From NCBI GenBank assembly GCA_016901755.1, contig JACJKV010000018.1, positions 1-54,775 of the forward strand: 54,775 nucleotides of DNA, given 5' to 3'. This stretch comes from Thomasclavelia spiroformis. Its GTDB lineage: Bacteria > Bacillota_I > Bacilli_A > Erysipelotrichales > Coprobacillaceae. A program made the position numbers and the translations under genes. Positions within the stretch are counted from its first letter, which is position 1, and each line of letters starts with the position of its first letter. The notes under the pieces were generated by a model. It saw nothing but the letters and a program-made list of their open reading frames with translations, made no database searches and had not been told where the DNA came from. Shown here piece by piece: positions 1 to 9,355 of the stretch.

Positions 1-1
1 A

Positions 2-67
2 AAACTATTTTTAGAAGAATTGTCAAAAATTGGTGTAACTGAAAATACGATACTCTACAAAAGCTAG
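2..67 (+). CDS. C-terminal end of an unidentified protein (5' part outside window)
   Basis: The second forward frame is open from the window edge to a TAG at 65-67 and encodes 21 residues ending EELSKIGVTENTILYKS. The tail resembles the end of FRG-domain proteins, which commonly finish with a 'LxxxGITExTIYP'-like segment, but the fragment is too short to prove this. An equally good explanation is chance open sequence. No terminator is evident between this stop and the convergent antiporter gene whose stop is at 113. Confidence 0.3.
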   Translation, partial: KLFLEELSKIGVTENTILYKS

Positions 68-112
68 TACTTATGTATGTTATTTCCAGTTTCTGCTTGC
101 AATTCGCGATTT

Positions 113-1678
113 TTATTCATATTCAATGGAAAAAAACTTATGCAGAATATCTTTTGTTACTTCGATATGATGACGATCAGCTAAAATCGTCAGCTGATCT
201 CCCAGTCTTAAAATCGTATCACCACGTGGTACAATTTCATCGATTCCTCGAGTAATCGATAAAATAAGACACTCCTGTGGTAATCCCAGATCTTTGATCG
301 GCAGATCCAGACAGCATGAACCTAACTCTAAAGAATAATGCAGAATAACCTTATCCTCCAGCAATTCATCATCTTTATCCTTGATCAGTCGCTTTAACAG
401 ACTATGATAAATCGGTTCACTTTTAAGTGCATTAGCCACTACATAACCGACAAATGCACAAACTGAAATCGGCAAAAACTGTGATAAACTGCCACACATC
501 TCGGCAATCAGAACAATTCCAGTGATTGGTGCACGTACAATTCCCGCAAACAGTCCTGCCATGGCAACCACGATATAATTATTTAAATAAATAGTATCCA
601 CTCCTGCAAATCTGATAATGACCAGACCATAACTGCACCCAATCAGACTGCCAAGTACCAGCATAGGGAAAAAGATACCTCCCGGTGCACCAGATGCAAA
701 TGACACCAAAGAAAACAGAAATTTCAGCAGCAACAGCAGTAAAACCGAAGAAAGGACAAGACTCTGGTTATGAAGGATATCTACAATATGATGTCCACCA
801 CATAACAGTTCAGGACATACAAACATCACGATACCAGAAACAAATAAAGGAATCAGTACTTTCTGATGATTTTTTAAACAAGTAATTTTATCAAATAAAG
901 ACAGCAACACCATAGTCATTCGATTATAGAAAACGCCTGCAATTCCCGTAATCAATCCTAATCCCAGTAAATATCCATACTGGTTTAAAGGTAAACTTTG
1001 TGTCAGAGGAAAATACAGTGAAGGCGTCATTCCAAAAAGATTTTTACTGATAAAATCCCCTGTCAGTGAGGCCACCATCACTGATACTAAAGCTAGTGGT
1101 GAAAAATTTTTATGGATTTCTTCCAAGGCAAATAAAACGCCTGCCAACGGTGCATTAAAAGCTGCTGACAGCCCGGCTGCAGCACCACAGGTCAACAAAA
1201 ATTTTTCTTCGATTTTTATACGATGCAGCACTTTGGCAATTCCTTTACCAACCATCGCACCCAGCTGAATGCTTGGTCCTTCTCGTCCTAACGACAATCC
1301 TCCCAATATTGATAATGTTCCTGCAATCATTTTAGCAATGATAACTCGATGCCACGGTTCATCAATCTTATCGATCATCTCTGCTTCTACCTGAGGTATA
1401 CCACTTCCTGAAATATATGGTTCAAAACGAAGGAACCAGGAAATGATCAATCCTAAAACCACCAGAAACCCAAATAAAGCAATAATGTATATATAATTAG
1501 TCTTTACATATGAAGCAATGTTAAAACACAATTGTTCACCATACGCCAGTAAAAAGCGATATAAACAGGCTACCAGTCCCGCTAATAAGCCAACGGCCAG
1601 CCCTTCCAACAGTAAAATATTATTAATATTAGCCTTGCCTTTTAAATAGCTAATCATCGAAAATCTCTTTTTATTCAT
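113..1678 (-). CDS. clcA: ClC-type H+/Cl- antiporter with C-terminal TrkA-C domain
   Basis: A 521-residue integral membrane protein of the CLC family, which exchanges chloride for protons across the cytoplasmic membrane. The three selectivity motifs are visible: GSGIP (about 91-95), GREGP (131-135, gating Glu133) and GGIFFP (333-338). The internal proton glutamate (LEE, about 186-187) and the central tyrosine (Y424 in EPIYHSLLKR) are also present, which favours an exchanger over a channel. Residues from about 445 to 505 look like a TrkA-C (RCK C-terminal) regulatory domain that may bind a nucleotide or ion. The ATG at 1678 follows GAGGGGAAAAAT, a good ribosome binding site. It has its own extended -10 promoter upstream and is separated from the gntR gene by a hairpin. 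Family assignment is firm; exchanger activity is inferred from residues. Confidence 0.93.
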   Translation of the reverse strand: MNKKRFSMISYLKGKANINNILLLEGLAVGLLAGLVACLYRFLLAYGEQLCFNIASYVKTNYIYIIALFGFLVVLGLIISWFLRFEPYISGSGIPQVEAEMIDKIDEPWHRVIIAKMIAGTLSILGGLSLGREGPSIQLGAMVGKGIAKVLHRIKIEEKFLLTCGAAAGLSAAFNAPLAGVLFALEEIHKNFSPLALVSVMVASLTGDFISKNLFGMTPSLYFPLTQSLPLNQYGYLLGLGLITGIAGVFYNRMTMVLLSLFDKITCLKNHQKVLIPLFVSGIVMFVCPELLCGGHHIVDILHNQSLVLSSVLLLLLLKFLFSLVSFASGAPGGIFFPMLVLGSLIGCSYGLVIIRFAGVDTIYLNNYIVVAMAGLFAGIVRAPITGIVLIAEMCGSLSQFLPISVCAFVGYVVANALKSEPIYHSLLKRLIKDKDDELLEDKVILHYSLELGSCCLDLPIKDLGLPQECLILSITRGIDEIVPRGDTILRLGDQLTILADRHHIEVTKDILHKFFSIEYE

Positions 1679-1702
1679 ATTTTTCCCCTCTTTTTCCCAA
1701 TT

Positions 1703-1711
1703 ATTATATCA
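1703..1711 (-). promoter_or_regulatory. Extended -10 promoter of the ClC antiporter gene
   Basis: On the minus strand the sequence reads TGATATAAT, a perfect extended -10 (TGnTATAAT), 25 bases before the ATG. No good -35 is visible, which is normal for extended -10 promoters. Confidence 0.55.
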
Positions 1712-1743
1712 CTTTTAACGAAGAAGTATATGTTCCAGCAAAT

Positions 1744-1777
1744 AAAAAGCACAAGGTTATTGTTCTTGTGCTTTTTT
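1744..1777. terminator. Bidirectional hairpin terminator after the GntR gene
   Basis: AAAAAGCACAAG (1744-1755) pairs with CTTGTGCTTTTTT (1765-1777) around a 9-base loop, with A and T runs on both sides. It overlaps the gntR stop codon (1757-1759) and ends the acn-icd-gntR transcript. Confidence 0.85.
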
Positions 1778-2440
1778 ATGTTCATAATAATTTCTAACCA
1801 AAGACTGTGTTTTACGAATATGTTTGATAACACTGATCTTAGCCAGTTCTTTATCTTTCTTTTCTATTGCTTCTAAAATTTCACGATGTTCACGTGCAGC
1901 TTCTAACAGACGATCAGGCTGACGAATCGAATGACGAGACGTTACGTGAATATAATAATTGATATCTGATAACAGCCTTTCAAAATACTGTGAATGCGTT
2001 GCTCTATAAATAGCTTCATGAAAATCAATATTAACTTCTGTAAACTTTTCCTGATCATCTTTTTTGGCATAAAACTCCAGTAAATCATATATTTCACGAA
2101 CTTTTACCAGTTCTTCATCAGTAATACGCTCTATTGCCAGCTGTACTGACAGACTCTCCAGTACTACCCTGATTTCCAGCATATCATCGATGTCACGTTC
2201 CGAAAAACCTAAAACATAGACTCCTTTATTAGGAATACTTTCAACCAGTCCTTCCAGTTCCAGCTGTTTAAGTGCCTCTCTAATTGGTGTTCTGGAAATA
2301 TTCAGTTCTCTAGATAAAACAACTTCATTAAGTTTCTGACCTTTTTCATATTCTTCATTTAAAATCTTATCACGTAATATATTAAAGATCCGATGTCCTA
2401 AAGAACCATGTCCTGTATGATTTAAAAAATCTTTCTTCAT
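1757..2440 (-). CDS. GntR/FadR-family regulator with FCD effector domain
   Basis: A 227-residue transcription factor. The N-terminal winged helix (about 15-75) has the GntR signature LSRELNISRTPIREALKQLE; the remainder is an all-helical FCD domain with the metal/effector-binding histidines of this class (for example DFHEAIYRATHS and the later EHREILEAI). FCD regulators usually sense small organic acids. I place the start at ATG 2440 because AAAGG lies 7 bases upstream; a TTG 15 bases further up (2455) would overlap the icd stop and has no ribosome site. It is the last gene of the aconitase-isocitrate dehydrogenase operon, so the likely ligand is citrate, isocitrate, 2-oxoglutarate or a related acid (inference). 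A perfect palindrome at the operon promoter is its probable operator, implying autoregulation. Confidence 0.9.
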   Translation of the reverse strand: MKKDFLNHTGHGSLGHRIFNILRDKILNEEYEKGQKLNEVVLSRELNISRTPIREALKQLELEGLVESIPNKGVYVLGFSERDIDDMLEIRVVLESLSVQLAIERITDEELVKVREIYDLLEFYAKKDDQEKFTEVNIDFHEAIYRATHSQYFERLLSDINYYIHVTSRHSIRQPDRLLEAAREHREILEAIEKKDKELAKISVIKHIRKTQSLVRNYYEHKKAQEQ

Positions 2441-2441
2441 A

Positions 2442-3434
2442 TTACAACCTTTCAATTATCGCTTTTGTGAATTCTTCTGTTGATGCCTGACCACCAATAT
2501 CCGGTGTTACTGTTTTTCCTTCTGCTACGACTTCAGCAAGTGCCTGACGTAATTTTTGGGCATTATCTAACTGTCCTAAAGCTTCCAGCATCAAAGCAAA
2601 TGCCAGCAGCAAAGCACTAGGATTAGCAATACCTTGACCCGCAATATCTGGTGCGCTGCCGTGCACCGCTTCATAAATTCGATATTCATCACCGATATTT
2701 CCACTTGGGGCAAAGCCCAAACCACCTACCAGTCCTGCACATAAGTCTGATACAATATCACCATATAAATTTGGTGCGACCAGCACATCAAAGGTTTCTG
2801 GTCGTAAAACCAGCTGCATACACATATTATCAATAATGACTTCCTGTTTTTCAATTTCAGGATAATCTTCACCAACTTTTCTGAAGCAGTCAAGGAACAG
2901 TCCATCAGTAAATTTCATGATATTAGCTTTATGGATGGCTGTTACTTTTTTTCTGCCATTAGCCTTAGCATATTCAAAAGCATAACGACAGATTCTTTCA
3001 CTGGCTTCTCTGGTAATCAGTTTAACACCATTAGCAATATCATCACTGATCATGTATTCAATGCCTTTATACAGATCTTCAGTATTTTCACGAATCATGA
3101 CCAAATCAATATTTTCATATTTTGATTCAATACCTTTAAAAGAGCGAATCGGTCTTACATTGGCATATGTTGCAAACTGCTGTCTTAAGGCAACATTGAC
3201 ACTACGAAAACCTGTTCCTATCGGTGTAGCAGTAGGTCCTTTCAATGCCCATTTATACTGTTTAATAGCGTCAACCAGTCCTGGGTCAAATACCTCTTTG
3301 GTTTGAGCAGCATATTCGGCTCCTGCCTGATATTCAAGCCATTCAATATCTAAGTTCATCGCTTTAGTGATGGCAACAACACTTTTTGATATTTCTTTAC
3401 CAATACCATCACCAGGAATAAGTACTGCTTTCAT
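2442..3434 (-). CDS. icd: Isocitrate dehydrogenase (NAD-type)
   Basis: A 330-residue member of the isocitrate/isopropylmalate dehydrogenase family, catalysing oxidative decarboxylation of isocitrate to 2-oxoglutarate. Substrate-specificity residues favour isocitrate: S78 and N80 precede R84 (SxNxxLR), where isopropylmalate enzymes have a hydrophobic helix. Other family marks are the arginines R94 and R115, the catalytic tyrosine segment RENTEDLYKGIEY (115-127), TAIHKANIMK, the metal-binding NLYGDIVSD and the HGSAPDIAGQGIANP nucleotide-binding loop. The length matches short NAD-dependent enzymes rather than the 400-residue NADP type. The ATG overlaps the aconitase stop by one base (TAATG), so translation is probably coupled. 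A homoisocitrate or tartrate dehydrogenase is less likely given the adjacent aconitase. Confidence 0.92.
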   Translation of the reverse strand: MKAVLIPGDGIGKEISKSVVAITKAMNLDIEWLEYQAGAEYAAQTKEVFDPGLVDAIKQYKWALKGPTATPIGTGFRSVNVALRQQFATYANVRPIRSFKGIESKYENIDLVMIRENTEDLYKGIEYMISDDIANGVKLITREASERICRYAFEYAKANGRKKVTAIHKANIMKFTDGLFLDCFRKVGEDYPEIEKQEVIIDNMCMQLVLRPETFDVLVAPNLYGDIVSDLCAGLVGGLGFAPSGNIGDEYRIYEAVHGSAPDIAGQGIANPSALLLAFALMLEALGQLDNAQKLRQALAEVVAEGKTVTPDIGGQASTEEFTKAIIERL

Positions 3435-5353
3435 TAAAAGTCTCCTCCTAACTCTTTGATGGCATTTAACAGTCCACCATATAAAATCATTGTTTTTTCA
3501 CGTGGTGACAGTTTTAATTCAGCAGTAATTTGCTGTGAAGTTGATTTATTGATTACTGTCACATTTTTTCCATTATTAACACAGTCTAACAGATCAATCA
3601 GTTCATATTCATCCTGATCATTAAAGAAATCATAATCCTGAGTTTTGATAACTAAAGGTAAAATACCATTATTAATCAGATTTGAACGATGAATACGTGC
3701 AAATGAAATAGCAAAAATAGCTTTAATTTTCAGATAATTTGGTACTAAGGCAGCATGTTCACGTGAAGATCCCTGACCATAGTTATCGCCACCAACAATA
3801 AATCCGCCACCATTAGCAACACATCGGTTATAGAACTGATCATCAACTTTACAGAAAGAAAATTTAGCCAGATGTGGCACATTACTTCTGAATGGTAATA
3901 ATTTAGAATCTGATGGTACGATATGATCAGTAGAAATATTATCGCCAACCTTTAGACATACTTTCCCTGTGATCGTATCTTTTAACTGATCTCCTCTAGG
4001 TACTGGTTTGATATTTGGTCCCATATATACTTCATTAGCAGGATCATATTCATCAATAAAGAAATTGCTGTTTTTAATAAATTTCACACTGTCAATATGA
4101 TCTAAATACATATCATCTTCAAATTCATCAGACAGATAACCTTTGATAGCACTTAATGCAGCTACTTCAGGTGATACCAGATAAACACTGGCATCATTAG
4201 TTCCAGAACGTCCTTTAAAATTACGGTTGATCGTTCTTAAGGAAACCCCTTTTGATAAAGGTGCCTGCCCCATACCGATACATGGTCCACAGCCACACTC
4301 TAAAATTCTGGCTCCTGAGGCAATCATATCTGCTAAAGCACCACATTTAGCAAGCATAGCTAGAATACTTGAAGAGCCTGGAGCTATAACCAGCGATACA
4401 TGTGTAGCAACACGTCTGCCTTTCAGTATCTTAGCTGCTTTTAACATATCAGGTAATGATGAATTAGTACAAGAACCAATAACGACCTGATTAATTTTCA
4501 TTCCTCTTAATTCACTGACTGGTACAACTGCATCTGGACTATGTGGCTTAGCTGTTAATGGTACCAGCTTAGAAAGATCAACAGTGATTTCTTCATCATA
4601 TGTGGCATCATCATCTGCTTTCAGTTCAAAATAATCATCTTCTCTTCCCTGCTGAATCAGATATTCTTTTGTAATTTCATCAGTTGGAAATACTGAAGTT
4701 GTAGCTCCCAGCTCTGCTCCCATATTACAGATCGTAGCACGATCAGTTAAAGACAGCTCTTTTAATCCTTCACCTGTATACTCGATGATCTTATTCACTC
4801 CACCTTTGACTGATAACTGCTGTAAAATATACAGAATGACATCTTTTGCTGAAGCCCATTTTGCTTTTTTACCCACAAGATTCACTTTAACAACGCTTGG
4901 ACAAGACAGATAATAGGTTCCTGTAGCCATAGCTACCGCTATATCCAGTCCACCAGCTCCAATCGCTATCATTCCCATCGCCCCACAGGTAGGTGTATGC
5001 GAATCAGAACCAACCAGCGTTTTTCCTGGTTTGGCAAAGTTTTCCAGCTGCAGCTGATGACAGACACCATTTCCAGGTTTTGAAAAAATAATACCATGTT
5101 TTTTAGCTACACTTCTGATAAATTCATGATCATCCATATTTTCAAAGCCAGTCTGCAGCATATTATGATCAATATATGCAACCGCAGTTTCTACCGCAAC
5201 ATGTTCGATTCCCATGGCTTCTAACTGTAAATAAGCCATTGTTCCAGTTGAATCCTGCGTTAAAGTCTGGTCTATCTGTATCCCGATTTGATTCCCTGTT
5301 TTTAATTCTCCACTTTTTAGTTTAGAACTTAAAATTTTATACGCTAAGTTCAT
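3434..5353 (-). CDS. acn: Aconitate hydratase (about 640-residue form)
   Basis: Interconverts citrate and isocitrate using a [4Fe-4S] cluster. From the chosen ATG at 5353 the protein has 639 residues, the size of the 'Aquifex-type' aconitases and shorter than the roughly 900-residue AcnA. Cluster ligands are visible as C295 in VIGSCTNSS and C355/C358 in ECGCGPCIG. The swivel domain near the C terminus carries DNYGQGSSREHAAL. The start is set by GGGGGAG 7 bases before ATG 5353; the frame stays open for another 32 codons upstream, but those would lie in the promoter. It heads the acn-icd-gntR operon, and the next ATG overlaps its stop. No citrate synthase gene is present in the window. Isopropylmalate isomerase was considered but that enzyme is split and lacks this two-domain length. 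Confidence 0.94.
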   Translation of the reverse strand: MNLAYKILSSKLKSGELKTGNQIGIQIDQTLTQDSTGTMAYLQLEAMGIEHVAVETAVAYIDHNMLQTGFENMDDHEFIRSVAKKHGIIFSKPGNGVCHQLQLENFAKPGKTLVGSDSHTPTCGAMGMIAIGAGGLDIAVAMATGTYYLSCPSVVKVNLVGKKAKWASAKDVILYILQQLSVKGGVNKIIEYTGEGLKELSLTDRATICNMGAELGATTSVFPTDEITKEYLIQQGREDDYFELKADDDATYDEEITVDLSKLVPLTAKPHSPDAVVPVSELRGMKINQVVIGSCTNSSLPDMLKAAKILKGRRVATHVSLVIAPGSSSILAMLAKCGALADMIASGARILECGCGPCIGMGQAPLSKGVSLRTINRNFKGRSGTNDASVYLVSPEVAALSAIKGYLSDEFEDDMYLDHIDSVKFIKNSNFFIDEYDPANEVYMGPNIKPVPRGDQLKDTITGKVCLKVGDNISTDHIVPSDSKLLPFRSNVPHLAKFSFCKVDDQFYNRCVANGGGFIVGGDNYGQGSSREHAALVPNYLKIKAIFAISFARIHRSNLINNGILPLVIKTQDYDFFNDQDEYELIDLLDCVNNGKNVTVINKSTSQQITAELKLSPREKTMILYGGLLNAIKELGGDF

Positions 5354-5376
5354 ATCCTTTCTCCCCCTTTTTAGTG

Positions 5377-5388
5377 ATTGTATACAAT
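5377..5388. promoter_or_regulatory. Palindromic operator ATTGTATACAAT at the acn promoter
   Basis: A perfect 12-base palindrome that overlaps the last two bases of the acn -10 box and covers the expected transcription start. The TTGTATACAA core matches the shape of operators bound by FCD-type GntR proteins (GTA/TAC half-sites), and a gene for such a regulator is the third gene of this operon. Binding here would block RNA polymerase. Confidence 0.72.
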
Positions 5389-5415
5389 TATACATTAAAA
5401 CATTTCTATATTCAA
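5387..5415 (-). promoter_or_regulatory. Promoter of the acn-icd-gntR operon
   Basis: Read on the minus strand: -35 TTGAAT (5410-5415), 17-base spacer, -10 TATAAT (5387-5392). The start codon is 34 bases beyond the -10. Confidence 0.8.
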
Positions 5416-5427
5416 TATGTCTTCCCT

Positions 5428-5466
5428 TTGAAATAAATATACTTTTCACCCATTATTTGTTAGAAT
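5428..5466 (+). promoter_or_regulatory. Promoter of the ABC-F gene
   Basis: Two overlapping possibilities: TTGAAA (5428-5433) with a 17-base spacer to CATTAT (5451-5456), or the extended -10 TGTTAGAAT (5458-5466). The first leaves a longer leader before the GGTGAT ribosome site and is preferred. Confidence 0.5.
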
Positions 5467-5482
5467 AGTAACGGTGATAAAA

Positions 5483-7320
5483 ATGTTATTAGAATGTTCA
5501 AATATAACAAAATCTTTCCAGGGAAATATTTTGCTCAAGGACATTACCTTTAAAATTGAAGATCATGACAAAATCGCCATGATTGGAGTCAATGGTGCCG
5601 GTAAAACAACGATCTTAGATATCTTGACCGGTCAGCAAAGCTACGACTCTGGAAACCTTTTTAAAAACAAAGAATTAACCATCGGCTACCTCAAACAGCA
5701 GCACGATTTAAATATCAATCAGACAATCTATGAAAATGCCCTTGATGTCTTTACTCCTTTACTGAAAATTGAAAACCGTTTGCGTGAACTGGAATACATG
5801 ATGCAAGATGATCATAGCGATGCCATTATGAATGAATATGATGTACTTACCCAAAAGTTCCAGCAAAACGATGGTTTCAGCTATCCCAGCAAGATCACTG
5901 GCGTATTAAAAGGGCTGGGTTTTCTGGAAGAAGAATTCAATCATCTGGTAAAAGAACTTTCAGGAGGACAAAAAACCAGATTAGCCCTGGCACGACTGCT
6001 GCTGGAAGAACCTAAACTGCTGATTCTAGATGAACCTACCAACCATTTAGACAGTTTTGCAATTACATTTTTAGAAAACTATCTGAAAAGCTATAAAAAC
6101 GCTTTGATCATTGTCAGTCATGACCGTTATTTTATCGATACGATTTCTAATCGTATCATTGAAATAGAAAATGGAAAAAGTACGATTTATAACTGTCACT
6201 ATGAAGAATATTCATTAAAGAAAAGAACGCAGCGTGCTATTGATCTGAAGCATTATATCAATCAGCAAAAAGAAATCAGAAAAATTCAAGACAGCATTGA
6301 TACTTTAAAATCATTTAACCGTGAAAAAAGCATCAAGCGTGCTGAATCAAAAGAAAAACAGCTGGCAAAGATCGAACGCATTGACAAACCAGAAAATCTG
6401 CCTAGTGCGATTACGGTACATTTTCACCCAGCTATTGAATCCGGATATGATGTTTTAAAAGTAGAAGATCTGACCATGCGTTATGATGACATCGTATTTC
6501 AACACTGCTATCTGGATATCAAAAAAGGTGAACGTGTAGCTATCGTAGGAGAAAACGGCATTGGTAAAACCACGTTGTTTAAAGCTATCGTTGGTCAGCT
6601 GCCTATTACTCATGGCAAAATCAGATTTGGCAGCCATGTCGAAATGGCTTATTATGATCAGGAACATGAATCCCTAGATTATACAAAAACGATTTTTAAA
6701 GAAATCGGTGATACATATCCACGTATGACCAATCATGAAATACGTAGTACCCTGGCACTTTTTAATTTCAAGGGTGATGATGTATTTAAAGAAATTGCCG
6801 TTCTATCAGGTGGAGAAAGAGGCCGTGTGGTCTTAACCGAAGTACTATTGAAGCAGGCTAATCTTTTGATTCTTGACGAACCAACCAACCACCTTGATAT
6901 TGCCTCTAAAGAAGTGCTGGAAGATGCTTTAAATGAATTTGAAGGTACAATCCTGTTTATCAGTCATGACCGCTACTTTATTAATAAAGTAGCAACTCGT
7001 GTTATTGAAATTGAAAAAAATTCAACACATTCATATCAGGGTAATTATGATTCATATATTGCTCAAAAATCACCTGTTCTGCCAGTTGAAAACACTCCGG
7101 TCATGACCAAAAGCAAACAGAAACAGATTTTTGACAAAAAAACTAAAAACGAAATCAAAAAACTGGAAAGAATGATCGATCAGCTGGAAAAAGAAATTAA
7201 AGATCTGAAAAAGCAGCTGACTCAAGAAGAAGTAATCAATGATTATGTTACTTATAATTCAATAACGGATACAATTGAAGAAAAAGAAATAGAACTAATG
7301 GATATCATGGAGAAATGGGA

Positions 7321-7336
<16 letters not shown>
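5483..7336 (+). CDS. ABC-F family ribosome-associated ATPase
   Basis: A 617-residue soluble protein with two ABC domains in tandem and no membrane segments, the ABC-F architecture; such proteins bind the ribosomal E site and rescue or modulate stalled translation. Walker A motifs are GVNGAGKTT (35-43) and GENGIGKTT in the second half; signatures are LSGGQKTRLALARLL and LSGGERGRVVLTEVLL; both Walker B segments read LILDEPTNHLD. A charged linker between the domains and a C-terminal coiled coil of about 65 residues (rich in K and E) match the YdiF/Uup/YfmR-like housekeeping groups. I chose ATG 5483 because GGTGAT sits 4-5 bases upstream; an in-frame GTG at 5474 has no ribosome site. It is a single-gene unit ending in a hairpin. 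Nothing identifies it as an antibiotic-resistance ABC-F. Confidence 0.92.
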
Positions 7337-8827
<1,491 letters not shown>

Positions 8828-8832
8828 TCAGC

Positions 8833-8864
8833 AAAAGAACTTGTCGAATACGGCAAGTTCTTTT
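8833..8864 (+). terminator. Terminator of the first GH1 gene
   Basis: A 14-bp stem (8833-8846 with 8851-8864, one G-U pair) around loop AATA, ending in TTTT. Its 3' arm overlaps a candidate promoter for the next gene. Confidence 0.85.
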
Positions 8865-8869
8865 ATAAT
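8841..8869 (+). promoter_or_regulatory. Possible promoter of the VanZ-like gene inside the terminator
   Basis: TTGTCG (8841-8846), 17 bases, TATAAT (8864-8869). Both boxes overlap the preceding terminator hairpin, so the same bases may end one transcript and start the next. Confidence 0.4.
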
Positions 8870-8891
8870 GGTCAAAAAAAGAGGTGATACA

Positions 8892-9326
8892 ATGAAACAA
8901 TTAAAACATTTTATACCTGCCCTGATATGGATGATCATTATTTTTGTTGAATCAGCCATGCCTGCCACCGCTTCTTCAGGACAAAGTGGTGTTATAGTAG
9001 AATTTATTAATAACTGGCTGCCAGCTACCAGTCAATATATCGATATGATTACTTTTCTGGTAAGAAAATGTGCTCATATCAGTGAATATATCATCCTGAC
9101 ATTACTGATTTACTATGCATTATATAAAAATAATCATGCATCTTATTTATATACATACTTAATTTCTTTAACATATGCCTGTCTAGATGAATTTCATCAG
9201 CTGTTTGTCCCAGGTAGAGCCGGCATGATACAGGATGTCATGATTGATTCTATTGGTATTATCCTGGCCTTATGTCTGATTGCTGTTTTCTTAAAATTTA
9301 AAACTAAAAAGCAGTTATTATATTAA
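8892..9326 (+). CDS. VanZ-like membrane protein
   Basis: A 144-residue protein with about four transmembrane helices. It carries the VanZ-family pattern: an early helix with IFVESAMP, a conserved VRKCAHISEYIILTLL segment and the DEFHQLFVPGRAGMIQDVMIDSIG motif before the last helix. The family is named after a teicoplanin-resistance accessory protein, but most chromosomal members have no known role; lipid or wall-related functions have been proposed. No van genes are nearby, so resistance should not be inferred. GAGGTGAT 3-4 bases before ATG 8892 sets the start; longer in-frame openings would run through the preceding gene end. Confidence 0.85.
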   Translation: MKQLKHFIPALIWMIIIFVESAMPATASSGQSGVIVEFINNWLPATSQYIDMITFLVRKCAHISEYIILTLLIYYALYKNNHASYLYTYLISLTYACLDEFHQLFVPGRAGMIQDVMIDSIGIILALCLIAVFLKFKTKKQLLY

Positions 9327-9329
9327 TGG

Positions 9330-9355
9330 AAAAAGAGATCTTGCGATCTCTTTTT
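9330..9355. terminator. Bidirectional terminator between vanZ-like and glutamine synthetase genes
   Basis: AAAAAGAGATC (9330-9340), loop TTGC, GATCTCTTTTT (9345-9355). It serves both converging genes and overlaps the glutamine synthetase stop. Confidence 0.88.

Noticed and set aside
113-1678. Plus-strand open frames opposite the ClC gene and most other long genes
   Set aside because: They lie antisense to well-recognised proteins, lack ribosome sites and encode low-complexity sequence with no family resemblance.
5354-5449. 32-codon N-terminal extension of aconitase
   Set aside because: It covers the promoter and operator and has no ribosome site; the ATG at 5353 has a strong one and gives the expected N terminus.
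8892-9326. VanZ-like gene as evidence of glycopeptide resistance
   Set aside because: No vanA/H/X/Y/R/S genes occur; VanZ-like proteins are common chromosomal membrane proteins.
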